Origin: Halobacteriales archaeon SW_9_67_25
GTDB taxonomy: Archaea; Halobacteriota; Halobacteria; Halobacteriales; Haloarculaceae
NCBI GenBank assembly: GCA_003022745.1
Contig: PXSU01000159.1
Coordinates: 1 to 7,157, forward strand
Direction: 5' to 3'
Length of the DNA stretch: 7,157 bases
The notes beneath the pieces were generated by a model that saw nothing but the letters and a program-made list of their open reading frames with translations, made no database searches and was not told the origin of the DNA. The translations under genes and the position numbers were made by a program. This document shows, in pieces, positions 1 to 5,683 of this stretch. Each line of letters begins with the position of its first letter. Positions within the stretch are counted from its first letter, which is position 1.

Positions 1-1293
1 CGGCAGCCGTATCAGTCCCTGCGTGAAGATGGCGATGGCAGCCGCGGTGAGCGTCCGGCCGGCCCCCCGGAAGCCCCCGCTGTAGGCCCGGACCACGCCG
101 AGGAAGCCGAAGGTGGGCGCGACCGTCCGCAAGAACTCCGCGCCCACCGGGATGACCGCGGGGTCGTCGGTGAACACAGAGACGATGCCGGGCGCGGTGA
201 GCCAGACCAGCACCGCCGCGGCCGAGAGGACGACGAACATCGCTACGGCGGCGAAGTCGTTGGTCCGGGCGGCGCGGTCGGGGTTGCCGGCGCCGAGGTT
301 CTGGCCGGTCAGCGTCTCGACCCCCCGGCCGACGGCGATGGCCGGCAGGAAGATGACCGAGAACACCCGGATGCCCACGCCGAAGGCCGCCACCACGGGG
401 TTGGCGAAGGTGGCGACGATGATGAGCAGGAGGTTCACGGAGACGGCCCGGCCGGTCACCTCGACCGAGGCGGGGCCCCCGACGCGGACCAGCGTCCGGA
501 GGTACCCGAAGTCGGGGCGCAGGTCGGTGAGGTTGATGCCGATCCCGCGCCGGCCGTCGAACATGATCGCGAGCCCGACGATCATCGCCAGGCCGCGCGA
601 GAAGACCGTTGCGACGGCCGCGCCCGTGACACCCCACTCGGGGAACGGGCCGACGCCGAAGATGAGCAGCGGATCGATGACGATGTTGAGCACGACGGTT
701 CCCAGCATGACGAGCATGGGGGTGACGGTGTCGCCGTAGCCCCGCATCAGCGAGATGAACACCAGAAAGCCAAAGAGGGCGAACAGTCCCAGGGAGACGA
801 CTTGCATGTACCGGGCCGCGAGTGGCAGGATGTCGGGGCTGGCGCCCAGCAGCCGGAGGACGTCCTCGACGAGGAGGTAGCCGGCCGCCCCCAGCAGGAC
901 GGAGACGACCGCCGCGAAGACGACCGTCTGGGAGGCTGCGTACTCGGCTTTCCGGGGTTCGCCGGCACCGGTGTGCTGGGCAACGAGGACGCTGCCCGCG
1001 ACGGTCAGGCCGATGCCAAACGAAATGAGCAGGAAGACCATCGGGAACGCGAAGCTGATCGCCGCGAGGGCCTCGGTGCTGTACTGGCCCAGCCAGAAGG
1101 TGTCCGCGAGGTTGTAGGCCGTCTGGAGGAGGTTCGTCAGGACGATGGGCAGTGAGAGATAGAAGAGCGGCCAGCCGATCGAGCCCTCGGTCAGGTTCAG
1201 CTCCTCGGGGCCCTTGAAGAGGTCGCTGGCACCCCGGAGCACGCGGCGGGGGCTGGCCGTGCCGAGTAGCGCCAGCAGGTCGCGGAGACTCAT
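1..1293 (-). CDS. MATE family efflux transporter (C-terminus beyond window)
   Basis: Integral membrane antiporter of the MATE (multidrug and toxic compound extrusion) family, expected to export organic cations or drugs in exchange for Na+ or H+. The 431 codons in the window are uninterrupted and run off the left edge; family members are usually about 450-490 residues, so only the last helix or tail is missing. The sequence shows a hydrophobic N-lobe from about residue 41, with AYNLADTFWLG (Asp64 in TM1), the loop QHTGAGEPRKAE (residues 106-117), and LNIVIDPLLIF (residues 202-212, Asn203 and Asp207). These Asp and Asn positions correspond to cation-binding residues of the archaeal N-lobe. The second lobe repeats the pattern, with GQNLGAGNPDRAA at 330-342, the C-lobe counterpart of the first loop. 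The ATG at 1293 is supported by GGAGG on the minus strand (1308-1304), 10 nt upstream. It is transcribed away from the small unknown gene at 1458. Family assignment is firm; the substrate cannot be read from sequence. Confidence 0.95.
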   Translation of the reverse strand, partial: MSLRDLLALLGTASPRRVLRGASDLFKGPEELNLTEGSIGWPLFYLSLPIVLTNLLQTAYNLADTFWLGQYSTEALAAISFAFPMVFLLISFGIGLTVAGSVLVAQHTGAGEPRKAEYAASQTVVFAAVVSVLLGAAGYLLVEDVLRLLGASPDILPLAARYMQVVSLGLFALFGFLVFISLMRGYGDTVTPMLVMLGTVVLNIVIDPLLIFGVGPFPEWGVTGAAVATVFSRGLAMIVGLAIMFDGRRGIGINLTDLRPDFGYLRTLVRVGGPASVEVTGRAVSVNLLLIIVATFANPVVAAFGVGIRVFSVIFLPAIAVGRGVETLTGQNLGAGNPDRAARTNDFAAVAMFVVLSAAAVLVWLTAPGIVSVFTDDPAVIPVGAEFLRTVAPTFGFLGVVRAYSGGFRGAGRTLTAAAIAIFTQGLIRLP

Positions 1294-1303
1294 CCGCCGG
1301 TCG

Positions 1304-1308
1304 CCTCC
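1304..1308 (-). promoter_or_regulatory. Shine-Dalgarno site of the MATE gene
   Basis: GGAGG on the minus strand, complementary to the CCUCC at the 3' end of haloarchaeal 16S rRNA, lies 10 nt before the ATG at 1293. It fixes that start and implies a leadered mRNA, unlike the apparently leaderless genes elsewhere in the window. Confidence 0.6.
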
Positions 1309-1378
1309 GGGCCGGTACGGGAGGAGGGCATCGGACAAATCCACCCGCCCGCCGGGCAAAAACGTTCGGAAACACGCG

Positions 1379-1397
1379 CGGGCGCCCCGGGCGCCCG
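1379..1397. repeat. Perfect GC-rich inverted repeat in the gap before the small unknown gene
   Basis: CGGGCGCC (1379-1386) and GGCGCCCG (1390-1397) are perfect inverted arms around a 3-nt loop (CCG). The element lies in the 164-bp gap between the divergent MATE gene and the small gene at 1458, 61 bp from the latter's start. It could fold in RNA or be a protein-binding palindrome, but such repeats also arise by chance in very GC-rich DNA. The rest of the gap (1294-1457) holds the MATE ribosome binding site and a short A5 run (1358-1362). Confidence 0.5.
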
Positions 1398-1457
1398 TCC
1401 GGAACGGGGGTCCGGGAAAGCGAAGCGCCCTTGCCCGGTCGGACCGAACGGCGACCG

Positions 1458-1727
1458 ATGAACCACCTGCCCGTCGCCGGCGAGGGCGAGTGGCACCTCC
1501 CCCGGCACGCCCACGTCATCGTCCACGAGGCCGACGACGGCGAACTGATCACGGTCTACGACTGCGGGGCCGCACAGAAGCCGCCGTCGGCACAGTTCAC
1601 CGGCCACCTGGTCCGGGTCGACGCCGACCACGACCTGCGCCGCCAGCCGACCGGCTACGTGGTGCGGCTCCGGGAGCACTCGCGGCTGGAAGCCCAGGCC
1701 GAGGACCGCTGGGTCATCCGCGGCTAA
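1458..1727 (+). CDS. Small hypothetical protein, 89 aa
   Basis: I do not recognise this protein as a named family. It is a soluble, charged 89-residue product with no signal peptide or membrane segment. The chain alternates short hydrophobic and polar stretches (HAHVIVHEADDGELITVYDC, then GHLVRVDADH, then GYVVRLREHSRL), suggesting a small mostly beta-strand domain. It contains one Cys and several His (HLPRHAH near the N-terminus). The ATG at 1458 was preferred to an in-frame TTG at 1431 because the nine extra residues are Arg-rich and unlike the rest of the protein. No clear Shine-Dalgarno precedes the ATG, so the mRNA may be leaderless. The gene converges on lrp with a 19-bp gap between stop codons. 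Its acidic codon pattern and third-position GC match the neighbours, which supports a real gene, but it could be lineage-restricted. Confidence 0.72.
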   Translation: MNHLPVAGEGEWHLPRHAHVIVHEADDGELITVYDCGAAQKPPSAQFTGHLVRVDADHDLRRQPTGYVVRLREHSRLEAQAEDRWVIRG

Positions 1728-1746
1728 CCGCACGCCCCGGCCGGTC

Positions 1747-2202
1747 CTACTCCAGGTCGAGGTCGAACTGTTCGTGTTCCTTGGCGGCGTTGAGGACGAC
1801 GCTGGTGTTGGATTCCTTGATGTCGGGGTTGTTCAGCAGCGTCTTGATGCCGTCGTTCATGTCGTCGGTGTCGGCGAACTTCCCGACGGCGACGATGTCG
1901 TGGTCGCCCGTGACCTCGTAGACGCTGACCATCTGGCGGTGCTCGGTCAGTTCCTCGGTGACCTCTTGGAGGCCGCTGCCCTCGACTTTCAGCTGCAGGA
2001 TGGCGGTCACGTCGTACTCGAGGGCGTCGTAGTCGACTTTCGGCGTGTAGCCCTGGATGATGCCCTGGTCTTCGAGGTTCGAGAGGTGGTTCGAGACGGT
2101 CGTGACCGAGACGTCCAGGTCCTCCGCGAGGCTCCGGAGGCTCGCCCGGCCGTCGCCCAGGAGCGCATTCACCAACTTTCGGTCCAGATTTTCGTACGTC
2201 AT
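1747..2202 (-). CDS. lrp: Lrp/AsnC family transcriptional regulator
   Basis: DNA-binding regulator of the leucine-responsive (Lrp/AsnC) family, 151 residues, the normal length. The N-terminal winged helix-turn-helix covers about residues 5-60: [20 protein letters not shown] begins it, and [17 protein letters not shown] (31-47) is the recognition-helix region. It is followed by GYTPKVDY, the usual hinge. The C-terminal RAM/AsnC effector-binding and oligomerisation domain spans about 65-140 and carries the signature [15 protein letters not shown] (95-109). The start [10 protein letters not shown] at 2202 was chosen over an in-frame ATG three codons upstream because haloarchaeal homologues, as I recall them, begin this way and the promoter spacing fits. 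The gene is divergent from glnA across 125 bp. In Halobacterium salinarum an Lrp encoded beside glnA has been reported to affect glnA expression; the same arrangement here suggests nitrogen or amino-acid-responsive control of glnA, and autoregulation is plausible. Confidence 0.95.
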   Translation of the reverse strand: MTYENLDRKLVNALLGDGRASLRSLAEDLDVSVTTVSNHLSNLEDQGIIQGYTPKVDYDALEYDVTAILQLKVEGSGLQEVTEELTEHRQMVSVYEVTGDHDIVAVGKFADTDDMNDGIKTLLNNPDIKESNTSVVLNAAKEHEQFDLDLE

Positions 2203-2225
2203 CAACCACACAGACGCACCCCGGG

Positions 2226-2239
2226 GATTAGAATTTTAC
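2226..2239 (-). promoter_or_regulatory. Likely lrp promoter (TATA region)
   Basis: The minus strand reads GTAAAATTCTAATC across 2239-2226, the most AT-rich stretch in the gap. It is centred about 30 bp upstream of the lrp ATG at 2202, the spacing expected for an archaeal TATA box serving a leaderless or very short-leader transcript. The core is also an imperfect palindrome (TAGAATTTTA on the plus strand), so it may double as an operator. No Shine-Dalgarno precedes the lrp start, consistent with leaderless translation. Confidence 0.6.
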
Positions 2240-2254
2240 GAACATGCAGTTCTA

Positions 2255-2278
2255 TGCGCAGACGGCAAGGATTGCGCA
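2255..2278. promoter_or_regulatory. Two palindromic TGCGCA sites between lrp and glnA, candidate operator
   Basis: TGCGCA, its own reverse complement, occurs at 2255-2260 and again at 2273-2278, exactly 18 bp apart. The second copy abuts the AAAATA at 2278-2283, which may be part of the glnA promoter. Lrp-family proteins bind as oligomers to repeated palindromic sites, so these are reasonable candidates for Lrp control of glnA. The role is inferred from position only. Confidence 0.35.
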
Positions 2279-2294
2279 AAATAGCAGGGTTTTT
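2278..2294 (+). promoter_or_regulatory. Probable glnA core promoter region
   Basis: Two AT-rich candidates for the TATA box lie upstream of glnA: AAAATA at 2278-2283 and TTTTT at 2290-2294. The first would place the transcript start near 2307 and leave a leader of about 20 nt that includes an AGGTG (2316-2320) seven bases before the ATG, a weak Shine-Dalgarno. The second would give a leader of roughly ten bases without a full ribosome site. I favour the first but cannot decide from sequence. Confidence 0.45.
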
Positions 2295-2327
2295 GTGGGA
2301 GCGGGATAGCTTCTCAGGTGTCGAAAG

Positions 2328-3683
2328 ATGACAAGCGAAAACCTCTCTGCGGCCGAAGAGAACGTACTAGACGAGATCGAGGAGAAGGATGTCGACTTCA
2401 TTCGTCTCCAGTTTACCGACATTCTGGGGACGGTAAAGAACGTCTCCATCCCGGCAGACCAGGCCAAGAAGGCATTCTCCGAGGGCATCTACTTCGACGG
2501 ATCGTCGATCAACGGGTTCGTACGCATCCAGGAGTCGGACATGCGCCTGGAACCGGACCCCTCGACGTTCGCGGTTCTCCCCTGGAGGGATGGTCCCGAG
2601 GTCACGAGCGCCCGGATGATCAGCGACGTCCACGACACGGCGACCGACGAGCCGTTCGTCGGTGACCCGCGCAAGGTACTGAAAGACGCCGTCGCCCGCG
2701 CCGAGGAGATGGGTTACACCGTCAACGCCGGTCCCGAGCCGGAGTTTTTCCTCTTCCAGGAGGACGAGGACGGCAACGCGACCCTGGAGTGGTCCGACAA
2801 GGGCGGGTATTTCGACCTCGCCCCGAAGGACATGGCACAGGACGTCCGTGGCGACATCATCTACGGGCTGGAGGACATGGGCTTCGAGGTCGAAGCCAGC
2901 CACCACGAGGTCGCACAGAGCCAACACGAGATCGACTTCAAGTACGACGACATCCTCACGACGGCCGACAACGTCGCCACCTTCCGCGCCGTGGTGCGGG
3001 CCATCGCCTCCCAGCACGACCTCCACGCGACGTTCATGCCAAAGCCCATCCCGCGCATCAACGGCTCCGGGATGCACACACCCCTCTCGCTCTTTACCGA
3101 GGACGGCGAGAACGCTTTCCACGACGGCGACGACGAGTTCGACCTCTCGGAGACGGCCAAGCAGTTCCTCGCGGGCGTGCTCGACCACGCGCCAGCAATC
3201 ACCGCGGTCGCCAACCCCACCGTCAACTCATACAAGCGCCTGATCCCGGGCTACGAGGCACCGGTCTACGTCGCCTGGAGCGACGTCAACCGCTCGGCGC
3301 TGATCCGCAAGCCCGCCGCCCGCGTCCCGGCCGCGAGCCGGATCGAACTGCGCTCGCCGGACCCGTCCTGTAACCCCTACCTCGCCTTCGCGGCGATGAT
3401 CCACGCCGGCCTCGACGGCATCGAGCGCGGGCTGGACTGTCCCGATCCCGTCCGGGAGAACATCTACGACTTCGACGAACAGAAACGCGAGGAGTACGAC
3501 ATCGACACGCTGCCCTCGAACCTCGGGCAGGCAGTCGACGCACTCGAGACCGACGAGGTCGTCATGGACGCGCTGGGCCCGCACGCTTCAGAGAAGTTCA
3601 TCGAGGCCAAGCGCCAGGAGTTCCAGGAGTACCTCGTCGAGGTCTCCGAGTGGGAACTCGACCGCTACCTCGAGAAGTTCTGA
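2328..3683 (+). CDS. glnA: Type I glutamine synthetase
   Basis: Makes glutamine from glutamate, ammonia and ATP in the cytoplasm, the main entry point for ammonia; family members are dodecamers. The 451-residue chain is full length for the GSI-alpha class. The beta-grasp N-domain covers about residues 20-105 and includes DGSSINGF (57-64), whose Asp57 matches the catalytic Asp. The catalytic domain shows GPEPEFF (135-141, metal-binding Glu137/139), [14 protein letters not shown] (191-204, Glu194/201), GSGMH (246-250, His250), [17 protein letters not shown] (296-312, flap Glu310) and RIELRSPDP (338-346). GFVRI (63-67) carries Arg66, matching the arginine used for glutamine feedback inhibition in Bacillus-type GSI-alpha. 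The segment after NIYDF lacks the GSI-beta insertion and adenylylation-tyrosine context, so control is probably by feedback and transcription rather than adenylylation. The ATG at 2328 follows AGGTG at a 7-nt spacing. It is divergent from lrp, its likely regulator. All key residues seen are intact. Confidence 0.98.
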   Translation: MTSENLSAAEENVLDEIEEKDVDFIRLQFTDILGTVKNVSIPADQAKKAFSEGIYFDGSSINGFVRIQESDMRLEPDPSTFAVLPWRDGPEVTSARMISDVHDTATDEPFVGDPRKVLKDAVARAEEMGYTVNAGPEPEFFLFQEDEDGNATLEWSDKGGYFDLAPKDMAQDVRGDIIYGLEDMGFEVEASHHEVAQSQHEIDFKYDDILTTADNVATFRAVVRAIASQHDLHATFMPKPIPRINGSGMHTPLSLFTEDGENAFHDGDDEFDLSETAKQFLAGVLDHAPAITAVANPTVNSYKRLIPGYEAPVYVAWSDVNRSALIRKPAARVPAASRIELRSPDPSCNPYLAFAAMIHAGLDGIERGLDCPDPVRENIYDFDEQKREEYDIDTLPSNLGQAVDALETDEVVMDALGPHASEKFIEAKRQEFQEYLVEVSEWELDRYLEKF

Positions 3684-3699
3684 CGCGCCTGATTTTCGC

Positions 3700-3748
3700 G
3701 CTCGCGGGTCGCTTCGCTCTTGTGGCTCACGTCGTTCGCCGCGCGAGC
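3700..3748. repeat. Inverted repeat with 7-bp arms, 3' of glnA
   Basis: GCTCGCG (3700-3706) and CGCGAGC (3742-3748) are perfect inverted arms around a 35-nt loop that itself contains a GGCTC at 3724-3728. It lies 16 nt after the glnA stop and just past TTTT at 3692-3695. It could be a 3' stem-loop of the glnA transcript or a remnant of a dispersed intergenic repeat. Confidence 0.45.
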
Positions 3749-3794
3749 ATGTGGAGCCCTCGCGCGCTCGGGCTCCCGCTCCCCGCTCGCTTTT

Positions 3795-3821
3795 CGAGAC
3801 GTTCCCGGTGGTCGCGTCTCG
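3795..3821. repeat. Inverted repeat with 7-bp arms next to a T4 run
   Basis: CGAGACG (3795-3801) and CGTCTCG (3815-3821) are perfect arms around a 13-nt loop, directly preceded by TTTT (3791-3794). Read on the minus strand the order is stem, loop, stem, then AAAA; on the plus strand the T run comes before the stem, so it is not a classical intrinsic terminator in either direction. The function is unknown. Confidence 0.45.
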
Positions 3822-3917
3822 CACGCGATGAAACGCACTCCCGGCCGAGGCCAGCGTGTGGTCGACATGGAACATAGCGACAGCAGTCCGTCTCAAGCCT
3901 CACGCGCACTCCGTTTT

Positions 3918-4388
3918 TCAAGGCCGGAGCTTTCCGAGGACATCGAGTGCCCGTCCCGGAAGCCCGAAGGCCGCCGTCGTCACGCCGACCAGCACCATCA
4001 GCGTGTACAGGCCGAGCGTCGAGAGCCAGACGACCAGCATCGCCAGCACGGCCCACCCGCCCGAGAGGAAGTAGAAGGCACCCAGCGTCATGACGGTCCC
4101 GTAGAGCAAGACGAGGTACGGTCCCCACCCGCGGGCGTGGCCCCGGCGGGTCTGCTGGCGGACGTACTGGCGCAGGTCGGCTTCGAGTTCCTCGCGGTGG
4201 ACGGTTCGGTCCTCGATTTCCGCCTCGACGGCCTCCAGGCCGCGCCGCAACTCGGCGAAGTCCTCGTAGTCGACGGTTTCGGGTTCGACCGTCGCCACCC
4301 CCTCGTGGCGGTTGCCGCCGTCGCCGTCTCCGGGCGTCGCCGGCCCGCCAGTGTCGGTGGGTGTGTCGCCGTCGTCCGCGTCGCTCAT
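3918..4388 (-). CDS. Alternative: separate 156-aa membrane protein with coiled-coil segment (unknown function)
   Basis: This is the C-terminal part of the 427-codon frame, listed because it looks like an independent protein. It opens with MSDADDGDTP and an acidic Gly/Pro/Thr-rich stretch (1-38), a typical haloarchaeal N-terminus rather than an internal linker. A charged helix follows (about 39-80, YEDFAELRRGLEAVEAEIED then REELEADLRQYVRQQ) that could form a coiled coil. Then comes RRGHARGWGPYLVLLYGTVM and two or three membrane helices (90-109 and 112-141), ending in a short basic tail. As I recall, similar proteins with an R-GHARGWGPYLVLLYGT core occur as stand-alone genes in haloarchaea, often unnamed; this was not searched. 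No good Shine-Dalgarno precedes the ATG, which would fit translational coupling to BrkB through an ATGA overlap. The function is unknown. Whether it is a separate gene or a fused domain depends on the homopolymer length at 4406-4416. Confidence 0.5.
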   Translation of the reverse strand: MSDADDGDTPTDTGGPATPGDGDGGNRHEGVATVEPETVDYEDFAELRRGLEAVEAEIEDRTVHREELEADLRQYVRQQTRRGHARGWGPYLVLLYGTVMTLGAFYFLSGGWAVLAMLVVWLSTLGLYTLMVLVGVTTAAFGLPGRALDVLGKLRP

Positions 4389-5201
4389 CGGTCGTTTCCC
4401 ATCTCGGGGGCCCCCCTGTTGTAGTTGCCGGTCGTGGCCAGCGAGCGCCGCGTTGACGGCCCCGCCGAGCAGGACGACCAGCCCCCCCAGGTAGAACCAC
4501 GCGAGCAGGAGCAGGACGCCCCCGATGACGCCGTACAGCTGGAAGGCCCCCGCGCGGTCTGCGTAGAATCCAAAGGCCATGCCGAGGGCCGTCCACCCGG
4601 CGGCCGCGGCGACCGCGCCGGGGAGGGCCTCGCGGACGGTCACCGGTCGGTCCGGAAAGACGTAGTACAGCGGGAGGAACACGACCGACAGCGCCACCAC
4701 CAGCGAGAGCGGCGCGGCGGCGACTGGCACCAGCGCGAGCGGGAGGGCGGTGCCGACGGTGACCGTGACAGCGACGCCGAGGGTCATGGCCGCGAGGACG
4801 ACCAGGGCGTCGGTCACCTGATCGAGAAGCGAGACCGAGTCGACGGCCCCGTAGACGCGGGAGAACGCGATGTCGAGCCCCCGGAACAGCCGGAGCGAAC
4901 TCCAGAACAACACGACCAGCCCGAGGACGGTCGCCCCGCCCCGGCCGGCCGTGCTGGTGAGTGCCCCCTCCAGGAGTGTCGACGCCTCCGGGGTCAGGGC
5001 CCCCTCGAGAACGCCCACTACATGGGTGGCGAACGCCGGGCCGCCCACGAGTGTCGCGACGGCGAGTGCGAGCAACACGAGCGGCACGAGCGAGATGAAC
5101 GCGTAGTAGGCGATGGCCGCCGCCAGGAAGGACAGCTGCTGGTCGCGGGCAGTCCCGATGACCGACCTGGCCAGGCCGACGAGTCGGGCGTTGCGGGTCA
5201 C
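3918..5201 (-). CDS. YihY/BrkB family membrane protein, in frame with a second membrane module
   Basis: The open frame gives 427 residues. Residues 1-256 are a YihY/BrkB-family integral membrane protein (the family formerly annotated as ribonuclease BN); its biochemical role is not settled. Six membrane segments are visible at about 23-53, 88-106, 132-158, 161-183, 193-213 and 222-252. Family marks include LSFLAAAIAYYAFISLVPL (23-41) and FWSSLRLFRGLDIAFSRVYG (99-118). The usual family length is about 260-300, so the protein should end near residue 260-270. Instead the frame continues through HDRQLQQGGPRDGKRP into an acidic linker and a further membrane domain. A G5C6 run (plus strand 4406-4416) sits at this junction, and a one-base loss there would end BrkB at a TGA overlapping the ATG at 4388. 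The GTG start at 5201 is set by GAGGTG five bases upstream (5212-5207); the frame extends further up, but that part is low-complexity and unlike the family. Confidence 0.8.
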   Translation of the reverse strand: MTRNARLVGLARSVIGTARDQQLSFLAAAIAYYAFISLVPLVLLALAVATLVGGPAFATHVVGVLEGALTPEASTLLEGALTSTAGRGGATVLGLVVLFWSSLRLFRGLDIAFSRVYGAVDSVSLLDQVTDALVVLAAMTLGVAVTVTVGTALPLALVPVAAAPLSLVVALSVVFLPLYYVFPDRPVTVREALPGAVAAAAGWTALGMAFGFYADRAGAFQLYGVIGGVLLLLAWFYLGGLVVLLGGAVNAALAGHDRQLQQGGPRDGKRPMSDADDGDTPTDTGGPATPGDGDGGNRHEGVATVEPETVDYEDFAELRRGLEAVEAEIEDRTVHREELEADLRQYVRQQTRRGHARGWGPYLVLLYGTVMTLGAFYFLSGGWAVLAMLVVWLSTLGLYTLMVLVGVTTAAFGLPGRALDVLGKLRP

Positions 5202-5206
5202 GGGTA

Positions 5207-5212
5207 CACCTC
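5207..5212 (-). promoter_or_regulatory. Shine-Dalgarno site deciding the BrkB GTG start
   Basis: GAGGTG on the minus strand lies 5 nt before the GTG at 5201. It supports that start over more distant in-frame codons, which would add residues overlapping the divergent gene at 5260. Confidence 0.6.
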
Positions 5213-5223
5213 GGTCGAGGGGC

Positions 5224-5238
5224 ACAAAGCCCTTAGGA
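5224..5238 (+). promoter_or_regulatory. Likely promoter of the small membrane protein gene
   Basis: CAAAGCCCTTAGG is centred about 28 bp before the ATG at 5260. A CTTA-type box at this distance is common ahead of leaderless haloarchaeal genes, and no Shine-Dalgarno is present. The gap between the divergent BrkB and this gene is only 58 bp, so their promoters must overlap. Confidence 0.4.
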
Positions 5239-5259
5239 CCCCCGCGACTGACCCAGGGT

Positions 5260-5643
5260 ATGGACTGGCGCGAAGAGTCCGTTCGGGTCACGTTCGCGTT
5301 GCTGGTCGCCAGCGTAGGGCTCCTCGGTCCGGGTCTGGCCGGGATCACTGCGTCGCTTACCCTCGTGGCTGTTCTCTTCGGGGTGGCCGGCCCCCTCTTT
5401 TTCGCCCGGGACCGACTGGACGCCGGGCCGACCGTCCTCGGCCGCGAGGTGGGTGCGTTCGGACGGGTACTGTGGACCGGTCCCGCCATCGCCGCCGTCG
5501 TCTGTCTGGCGTTTCTCGGCGCGACGCCGGCCGAACTCCAGGCACTGGGCGGCCTCGTCGGTCTCGTCGGCATGGCCAACTACTTCCTGCGGCCGGTCTA
5601 CCGCGTGGGCTCGGTGCTCGTCCGTCGCGTGAGCGGCACCTGA
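5260..5643 (+). CDS. Small four-helix membrane protein of unknown function, 127 aa
   Basis: I do not recognise a named family. The 127-residue product is almost entirely hydrophobic, with an acidic start (MDWREESVRV), two helices at about 10-30 and 31-50, a short polar loop (FARDRLDAGPTVLGREVG, 48-65), two more helices at about 70-88 and 92-110, and a basic C-terminus (RPVYRVGSVLVRRVSGT). The positive-inside rule would place the C-terminus in the cytoplasm. The ATG at 5260 was chosen because the frame upstream of it overlaps the divergent BrkB gene and encodes unrelated residues, and because a promoter-like CTTAGG lies about 25 bp before it. It has no obvious operon partner: BrkB diverges on its left and the next plus-strand gene starts 227 bp away. 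It is probably a genuine haloarchaeal conserved hypothetical, with no evidence for function. Confidence 0.78.
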   Translation: MDWREESVRVTFALLVASVGLLGPGLAGITASLTLVAVLFGVAGPLFFARDRLDAGPTVLGREVGAFGRVLWTGPAIAAVVCLAFLGATPAELQALGGLVGLVGMANYFLRPVYRVGSVLVRRVSGT

Positions 5644-5683
5644 CGCTCGTCTGCCGACCGTATCCCGCCCCGACACCGGACGG

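Larger units (their letters stand above)
3684..3917. other. Non-coding gap after glnA with repeat-like CGCTCGC sequence
   Basis: This 234-bp stretch between the convergent glnA and BrkB stops has no credible gene. It is built from short pyrimidine-rich words (variants of CGCTCGCG, TTCGCTC, GCGCGAGC), a pattern I recognise as common between haloarchaeal genes and which gives spurious Arg/Ser-rich reading frames on both strands. It contains two perfect stem-loops (listed separately), short T runs at 3692-3695 and 3791-3794 and a T5 run at 3914-3918. The T runs could end rightward transcripts from glnA, since archaeal termination relies on them. I saw no promoter or RNA gene in it. Confidence 0.6.

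Noticed and set aside
113..739. 208-codon plus-strand frame opposite the MATE gene
   Set aside because: Rich in Thr, Arg, Ser and Pro with no domain; the antisense frame is an intact transporter with all family motifs.
1431..1457. TTG start nine codons upstream of the small gene's ATG
   Set aside because: Adds an Arg-rich stretch unlike the rest, with no ribosome site; the ATG at 1458 is preferred.
1214..1921. 235-codon plus-strand frame spanning the MATE start, the small gene and the lrp end
   Set aside because: Arg/Pro-rich, crosses three better-supported genes in other frames.
2203..2211. Upstream in-frame ATG for lrp at 2211
   Set aside because: Adds MWL only, and the familiar haloarchaeal N-terminus [10 protein letters not shown] begins at 2202.
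2367..3188. 273-codon minus-strand frame inside glnA
   Set aside because: Antisense shadow of a complete glutamine synthetase; Val/Arg/Glu-rich with no recognisable domain.
3588..3896. 102-codon minus-strand frame over the glnA end and the following gap
   Set aside because: Arg/Ser/Glu-rich product of the repeat-like gap; overlaps the glnA C-terminus and has no promoter or family.
5202..5579. Extension of the BrkB frame up to 5579
   Set aside because: Low-complexity Pro/Arg/Thr sequence overlapping the divergent small membrane protein gene; the GTG at 5201 has a good ribosome site.
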